From assembly GCA_029287105.1 (NCBI GenBank), contig JARFRT010000163.1:1-10365 (forward strand): a stretch of 10,365 nt of DNA, given 5' to 3'. The stretch comes from Akkermansiaceae bacterium. GTDB lineage: Bacteria; Verrucomicrobiota; Verrucomicrobiia; Verrucomicrobiales; Akkermansiaceae. Under the pieces are notes generated by a model. It saw only the letters and a list, made by a program, of their open reading frames with translations, was not told the origin of the DNA and made no database searches. Positions 6,589-10,365 of the stretch are shown piece by piece (the stretch's first letter is position 1; every line of letters begins with the position of its first letter). The position numbers were made by a program, and so were the translations under genes.

Positions 6589-7034
6589 TGCATCTCTATG
6601 TCTCCATCGGCGAACAGCGGCTCAGGCTCTATCAGGGGAGCGAACTGATCGCCGAGTATCCCATCTCCAGCGCGGCCAACGGAATCGGTTTCCACGAGGG
6701 GAGCTACCGCACGCCAACCGGTCGCTTCGAGATCAGCGAGAAAATCGGCGACGGCGAGGAAACAGGAACCATTTTCAAGTCGCGTCAACCCGTCGGGGTT
6801 TGGGACGGGTCGCCCTGCGACGATGACCTTGTGCTCACCCGGATCCTGCGCTTGCACGGGCTGGACGCGGAAAACGCGAACAGCATGGAGCGCTATATTT
6901 ACATTCACGGGACCAATCAGGAGCAGCTACTCGGCCAGCCCGCCAGTTGCGGATGTATCCGGATGGGCAACCAGGATGTCATCGACCTTTTTGACCGGAT
7001 CGAGGTGGGCGCCCCGCTTGTGATCGGAGCCTAG
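6585..7034 (+). CDS. Small YkuD-type L,D-transpeptidase with variant active-site motif
   Basis: 149 residues forming little more than a YkuD catalytic domain. These enzymes make 3-3 peptide cross-links in peptidoglycan or attach proteins to it. Visible signatures are an N-terminal LYVSIGEQRLRLYQGSE (4-20), YRTPTGRFEI (41-50), YIYIHGTN (104-111, H108) and ASCGCIRM (120-127, nucleophile C124). The usual motif is S-H-G-C-[IV]-R; here the His is Cys122 (TGC at 6948-6950). No signal peptide is present, unlike most periplasmic members. The ATG at 6585 overlaps the synthase stop (ATGA), implying translational coupling; a second ATG at 6588 is possible. Its stop lies 12 bp from the convergent phosphatase stop. 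The fold assignment is solid; activity and location are less sure. Confidence 0.9.
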   Translation: MMHLYVSIGEQRLRLYQGSELIAEYPISSAANGIGFHEGSYRTPTGRFEISEKIGDGEETGTIFKSRQPVGVWDGSPCDDDLVLTRILRLHGLDAENANSMERYIYIHGTNQEQLLGQPASCGCIRMGNQDVIDLFDRIEVGAPLVIGA

Positions 7035-7046
7035 GCACCAGCGTGC

Positions 7047-7544
7047 TTATCGCGCGGCAAGTTCGTTCCGCACATGATCCAGCAATTGCCGGCAGCCGTC
7101 TTCGATCATGTCGGCTACCATTTCAAAGCCTGCACCATTGCCATAATAGGGATCAGGGACGTCGGCCACCTGGTGGTCGGGATCCACACAGAAATCGGTG
7201 AAGCGTTTCACCTTGTCGCGATCCTCGGGGGCACCGGCGAGCGCCGCGACCCGCGCGTAATTATCGGCATCCATGGTAAGGATGAGGTCGAAGTTGAACA
7301 AATCGTACCCGCTTATCTGCCGCGCCTTACCGGTGCTCGGGATACCCCGGCTTTGCAGCGTTTTTTGCATCCGCCTATCCGGGGCGTTGCCAATCTGGTA
7401 GTCGTGGGTGCCCGCGGAGTCGATGTGGATGGCATCCCCCAAGCCGGCGTCCTCGACTAGATGACGAAACATGTTTTCCCCGGCGGGTGACCTGCAAATG
7501 TTGCCGAGGCAGACAAAAAGCACGTTGAAAGGCGTTCTTGGCAT
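7047..7544 (-). CDS. Low-molecular-weight protein-tyrosine phosphatase
   Basis: 165 residues, typical for the family, read from the ATG at 7544-7542. It is a cytoplasmic enzyme that hydrolyses phosphotyrosine, acting in bacteria mainly on tyrosine kinases of exopolysaccharide systems or as an arsenate-reductase-like relative. The P-loop VCLGNICRSP (11-20) has nucleophile C12 and R18. The general acid is D131 in DVPDPYYG (128-135). IDSAGTHDYQIGNAPD (41-56) is the usual second block. The minus-strand reading frame is open further upstream (to about 7820), but that part is Trp/Ser/Arg-rich, antisense to the sulfatase gene and not family-like, so the short start is right. No kinase or exopolysaccharide gene is in view. 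It is convergent with the transpeptidase gene and divergent from the sulfatase gene, only 28 bp away. Confidence 0.95.
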   Translation of the reverse strand: MPRTPFNVLFVCLGNICRSPAGENMFRHLVEDAGLGDAIHIDSAGTHDYQIGNAPDRRMQKTLQSRGIPSTGKARQISGYDLFNFDLILTMDADNYARVAALAGAPEDRDKVKRFTDFCVDPDHQVADVPDPYYGNGAGFEMVADMIEDGCRQLLDHVRNELAAR

Positions 7545-7572
7545 GATGCGCGTATGCTGTAGAGTTTTTCCC

Positions 7573-9207
7573 ATGCTGGCAAGGATGGGATCATGGGTTT
7601 GTGGATGGGTCATTCTGTTCTCGTATGTCCACGCCGAAGATGTGCACCCTAACGTGATTTTGTTGGTGGAGGACGCCCAGGTCGATGCGGGGCAGGAGAC
7701 GACCGCCCACCACGTCTTGGACGAACTCGTCCTGGCCCAGGCTGGAGCCCGCCCCGCTGCGGTCGGCTGGCGCGGCCACCGCGGCGATTGCTCGATCTCC
7801 CCCGGCAGAGCCGCCTGCACGGCCGCCCTGCTCTACGGACGGCATCCCTTGACGCTCGGCGTGGTGTCGGACCACGACTGGAGACGCCGGCCAGTCAAGC
7901 CAAACGCCGGGGCGAGTCTGGTCGACCGTTTCAGGGCGGCGGGATACGATGCCACGGTCCACGGCTCAGGGCGTGAGCGGAAAACCTTGGCCGACCCTTG
8001 GGGAGTAGGGGGCGACACGGGAGAGGATGCGGAAAATGGCCGCACGGGAATTGAGCAATCACTCCGTGGCGCGAAGCCGGTATTCTGTATGATCCGACAA
8101 GGTGACGATTGGGATGACGCGGCCTTGGCCGGCTTGGTGCGCCATCAGATTGTTTCCCTGGCAAAAACCAGCACCCGCCCGACGGTGGTTGTGATCATCA
8201 GGATGAAGCCACTCGCAGGTCCGGTGATGCGCGGCCGTGTTCCGGACCGATACCACTACCCGGCGAATTGGTATCTCTACCATTACGGAAAAAGGGATGG
8301 GTTCACGGCCGGCGTCAGCCTGCTTCAACCAGCACAAACAGACTGGGAACTGCACGCGGGATTGATTGGTTTGTTAGGTGGTGATCAGCAAAAGGAAACC
8401 AAGTATCGAATATTCCACAAGGCGAACTGGCCACCCGACGAATCGCCCGAAAAATACCGCCATCGTGGCTCGCTCGTCATCGGACAAGGGCATGCCCTGG
8501 TCGACGGACTGCAACTTTTCCCCGTCACCCATAAGCTCGAACCCAACCTCACCCAGCCACTCGATATCGCCACCCACCAAAAACTCCATGGCGAACTCCT
8601 TACCCAGCACGCCCGCTGGTGGCAGCAGGCGCGCAAGGCACTCCACAATCCCCGCGCCTTTCCTGCCGGCGAGGAGGACGGGAAGCCGACCCGTCTTACG
8701 GCCTTCGACTGGCGACCGTCAAAGATCATTCATCAGGACGGCACGTCTCCCGCATCACGACCGGTCGTCGGTCAGAAGGAATTGCTAGACATATTAGCGG
8801 GCCTGACGGAGCAAAAATACCGCGAATCATTCCCCGCCTACTCCGGGAGCTGGTCGGTGCACATCACCAAACCGGGACGCTACCAAATCACAGCGAGGTT
8901 GCTGCCCAGGGAGGCAACGGCACCCCGGGAAAAACTCCTGGCCAGACTTCAGGGCGGGCATGCCTTTTTTCGGCTCGGTCGCAATCAGGTGCAGCTGGCT
9001 TTGCACAAGGGGGCGTCGGCAGTTTCCGTGCTGACCGACGCAGAGGCCGGCGTCACCGACCTCGAGTGCTGGTTCACAGGCCAGCTTGCCCTGGAACGTG
9101 AACTCGGCGCGTTTTTCGTCGAGATCAAACGCGTCGGCGCTAAGAAGTTCGACCTGAAGGCAAAACCCGCGCCTGATCTTTCACCGAAGCCTTCACCGAA
9201 GAAGTAG
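7573..9207 (+). CDS. Degenerate arylsulfatase-family protein, secreted, probably inactive as a sulfatase
   Basis: 544 residues from this start. Residues 1-21 form a signal peptide (MLAR, hydrophobic core, VHA before ED). VHPNVILLVEDAQ (24-36) matches the sulfatase opening PNVILIVTDDQ, but the metal-binding Asp pair is not kept. The C-x-P-S-R motif, where Cys or Ser becomes formylglycine, appears as CSISPGRAACTAALLYGRHP (73-92): the position two before Pro77 is Ile, and Cys73 is four before. GKWH after AGY (123-125) and the later D-N-G metal site (near 203-216) are absent, and the middle is clearly shorter than usual. The C-terminal half keeps the family: RHRGSLVIG (296-304), HARWWQQARKA (346-356), LTAFDWRP (375-382), and a beta-sandwich (about 430-530) before a Lys/Pro tail. 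The frame is intact, so this is a pseudoenzyme rather than a frameshifted pseudogene. Upstream ATGs back to 7471 exist but spoil the signal peptide. Confidence 0.8.
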   Translation: MLARMGSWVCGWVILFSYVHAEDVHPNVILLVEDAQVDAGQETTAHHVLDELVLAQAGARPAAVGWRGHRGDCSISPGRAACTAALLYGRHPLTLGVVSDHDWRRRPVKPNAGASLVDRFRAAGYDATVHGSGRERKTLADPWGVGGDTGEDAENGRTGIEQSLRGAKPVFCMIRQGDDWDDAALAGLVRHQIVSLAKTSTRPTVVVIIRMKPLAGPVMRGRVPDRYHYPANWYLYHYGKRDGFTAGVSLLQPAQTDWELHAGLIGLLGGDQQKETKYRIFHKANWPPDESPEKYRHRGSLVIGQGHALVDGLQLFPVTHKLEPNLTQPLDIATHQKLHGELLTQHARWWQQARKALHNPRAFPAGEEDGKPTRLTAFDWRPSKIIHQDGTSPASRPVVGQKELLDILAGLTEQKYRESFPAYSGSWSVHITKPGRYQITARLLPREATAPREKLLARLQGGHAFFRLGRNQVQLALHKGASAVSVLTDAEAGVTDLECWFTGQLALERELGAFFVEIKRVGAKKFDLKAKPAPDLSPKPSPKK

Positions 9208-9804
9208 GGCGATTTCTTCGCCGGGGCCGTGCACGCCTTCGATCAGGATGCCTTCGACGTCAGCGGTCTTGGACGGGCCGGTCGCCCAGATGATGTTAGG
9301 GCTGGATCCGAAGGCGTCAATCGCATCGGGAATCGTCCGCAGGATCTCTTCTTTCTGAAGAACCCCGACATGAACCCACGGGCTGAGCGCCGCCAGACGG
9401 TCGGAGGTTTGTTCGTCATTGAGAATCAGGGTGCCACTCTCGGCGATGGCTCCCGTGGCACGGGTGATCCCGAACGTGTAGTCGTCATAACGTGTCCGGT
9501 CATAGCTGGTCTCGACCACCATCCCCGCCTCCACCAGCCGCTCGCCCACAGTGGCCATCAAGGCGGGGTCACAGTAGCCGTGGATGTTGTTGGTTTCCTT
9601 CAGCAGTGCAATCAACGAGTCGATGGAATCCATCGGCCTGCCGTGCACGGCGGCGAAGTTCCGGCTAAAGATCTCCCAGAGGTCGGACCCTTCCAGCTTG
9701 GGTGCGGAGTGGACCAGGGAGGCGTCGTAATCGGGTAGCTGGGTCTTGTTGGCAAAGCCATCGGTCGCCTGCTTGATTTTTGAGAAAATGGATGAGCGTG
9801 ACAT
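9193..9804 (-). CDS. lutC: LutC-type LUD-domain protein (lactate utilisation)
   Basis: 203 residues from the ATG at 9804-9802. In Bacillus, LutC works with the iron-sulfur proteins LutA and LutB in oxidising L-lactate to pyruvate in the cytoplasm. Typical sequence includes FGITRATGAIAESGTLIL (111-128), SPWVHVGVLQKEEI (141-154), and the C-terminal ATGPSKTADVEGILIEGVHG (174-193), which is the LUD signature. The frame extends further upstream to about 10098, but that part is not family-like and lies antisense to the GH2 gene. No Shine-Dalgarno motif. The stop overlaps the convergent sulfatase gene by 15 bp. lutA and lutB would normally be adjacent and co-directional; here the upstream neighbour is divergent, so they must lie elsewhere or be missing. 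Confidence 0.92.
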   Translation of the reverse strand: MSRSSIFSKIKQATDGFANKTQLPDYDASLVHSAPKLEGSDLWEIFSRNFAAVHGRPMDSIDSLIALLKETNNIHGYCDPALMATVGERLVEAGMVVETSYDRTRYDDYTFGITRATGAIAESGTLILNDEQTSDRLAALSPWVHVGVLQKEEILRTIPDAIDAFGSSPNIIWATGPSKTADVEGILIEGVHGPGEEIALLLR

Positions 9805-9976
9805 GGGATGATGAGACGGTGATGGCGGCAGCCTAAAGTAGGGGCGCACACTTGCCCAGCCCGGAGTCCGGATGCGGGGCAAATAGTTTTTCTCCAGACG
9901 ATGGCGGGGAACTGACAGTTGATTACGCTTGATCCCCCAGTCATCGGGTGAAAGATGGCAGTCACCCAACCGTAAA
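9805..9976. promoter_or_regulatory. Divergent intergenic region with possible operator
   Basis: These 172 bp must hold the promoters of both lutC (minus) and the GH2 gene (plus), unless either is read from further away. GGGTGA (9946-9951) and TCACCC (9962-9967) form a 6-bp inverted repeat with a 10-nt spacer, ending 9 bp before the GH2 ATG, where a repressor could bind. TTGCCC (9852-9857) and GGGCAA (9877-9882) enclose CCGG-AGT-CCGG and are followed by ATAGTTTTT, a weak terminator-like hairpin on the plus strand. No convincing -35/-10 pair was found. Confidence 0.3.
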
Positions 9977-10365
9977 ATGATCATGCTGAAAAAACAACTC
10001 ACCCGCTCGCTGATGGCGGCGGTGTTTCTCGCCGAACTTGTCATCCCCGCCGTGGCCGACAAGGAATCCGACAAGCAATCCATTTCGCTGGCGGGCACCT
10101 GGAAGTTTCAGCTCGATGCCGATGATGTCGGCCTTAACGAAAAATGGTACACACGGGAACTGAAGGATACCGTCAAGCTCCCCGGCACGACCGATGAAAA
10201 CCACAAGGGGGTCCTGAAAAATGAAGCGGCGATAGACCGGCTCTCCCGCGTCTGGTACTGGAAAGGACCGGCGTGGTATCAGCGCGAGGTCACGATCCCG
10301 GAATCGTGGAAGGGCAAACAAATCACGCTCCTCTTTGAGCGGACCAAAAACACCCGCGTCTGGGT
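9977..10365 (+). CDS. Glycoside hydrolase family 2 protein, N-terminal part (3' end cut by window edge)
   Basis: 129 codons are visible. Residues 1-27 form a signal peptide: MIMLKKQLTR, a hydrophobic core, and PAVA before DKESD. What follows is the start of the GH2 sugar-binding jelly-roll domain: ISLAGTWKFQLD (36-47), VKLPGTTDE (about 66-74), and WYWKGPAWYQREVTIPE with WKGKQITLLFERTK leading to the edge. GH2 enzymes include beta-galactosidases, beta-mannosidases and beta-glucuronidases; the catalytic domain is outside the window, so specificity is unknown. Export implies action on external polysaccharide, in keeping with the sulfatase-family neighbour. ATGs at 9977 and 9983 are both possible starts; neither has a Shine-Dalgarno motif. 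Confidence 0.9.
   Translation, partial: MIMLKKQLTRSLMAAVFLAELVIPAVADKESDKQSISLAGTWKFQLDADDVGLNEKWYTRELKDTVKLPGTTDENHKGVLKNEAAIDRLSRVWYWKGPAWYQREVTIPESWKGKQITLLFERTKNTRVW

Noticed and set aside
7471..7572. Upstream ATGs (7471, 7498, 7543, 7546) as the sulfatase start
   Set aside because: They place 9-34 mostly polar or unrelated residues before a normal signal peptide, and the earliest overlap the phosphatase gene.
7545..7820. N-terminal extension of the phosphatase to position 7820
   Set aside because: The extra ~92 residues are Trp/Ser/Arg-rich, unlike any LMW phosphatase, and are antisense to the sulfatase signal peptide and N-terminal domain.
9805..10098. N-terminal extension of LutC to position 10098
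   Set aside because: The added residues lie antisense to the GH2 signal peptide and match nothing in the LUD family; the family start is at 9804.

Overview
The window looks like an ordinary chromosomal stretch from a GC-rich, Gram-negative, heterotrophic bacterium. My best guess is the Verrucomicrobiota or the wider PVC group. The basis is a mix typical of those genomes: a GYF_2/DUF4190 membrane protein, a short CstA, a planctomycete/verrucomicrobial-type arylsulfatase, a family-2 glycoside hydrolase with a signal peptide, few Shine-Dalgarno motifs, and intergenic DNA full of short degenerate repeat phrases. No 16S gene or other marker is present, so this placement is inference. I see no transposase, integrase, CRISPR array, tRNA or rRNA.

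Layout. (1) 1-459, minus strand: 5' part of a GYF_2 + DUF4190 membrane protein that runs off the left edge. (2) 460-1046: gene-free DNA with an AT-rich phrase, a stem-loop, a 16-bp tandem duplication and a set of interspersed repeats. (3) 1047-2912, plus: CstA-family transporter. (4) 2913-3570: a second gene-free stretch with an AT-rich promoter-like segment, several hairpins and a strong intrinsic terminator at 3471-3508. Together these suggest an unassigned small RNA or a terminated leader. (5) 3571-7034, plus: a tight four-gene cluster consisting of a secreted protein with a possible His/Cys (clan CD-like) dyad, biotin synthase BioB, a beta-ketoacyl synthase with an intact Cys-His-His set, and a small YkuD-type L,D-transpeptidase that overlaps the synthase by 4 bp. 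(6) 7047-7544, minus: low-molecular-weight tyrosine phosphatase. (7) 7573-9207, plus: secreted arylsulfatase-family protein that has lost its recognisable catalytic residues. (8) 9193-9804, minus: LutC-type LUD-domain protein. (9) 9977 to the right edge, plus: N-terminus of a secreted GH2 glycosidase.

How the genes may work together. The sulfatase-family protein and the GH2 enzyme fit polysaccharide (sulfated glycan) degradation outside the cytoplasm. CstA (peptide/pyruvate uptake) and LutC (lactate oxidation) fit carbon scavenging. BioB next to a ketoacyl synthase raises the possibility that the synthase helps make the pimeloyl precursor of biotin, but nothing in the sequence proves this. 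The least ordinary items are the degenerate sulfatase, the secreted His/Cys protein, the Cys-for-His change in the transpeptidase signature, and the structured RNA candidate upstream of 3571. None amounts to clear evidence of a new defence or mobile system.
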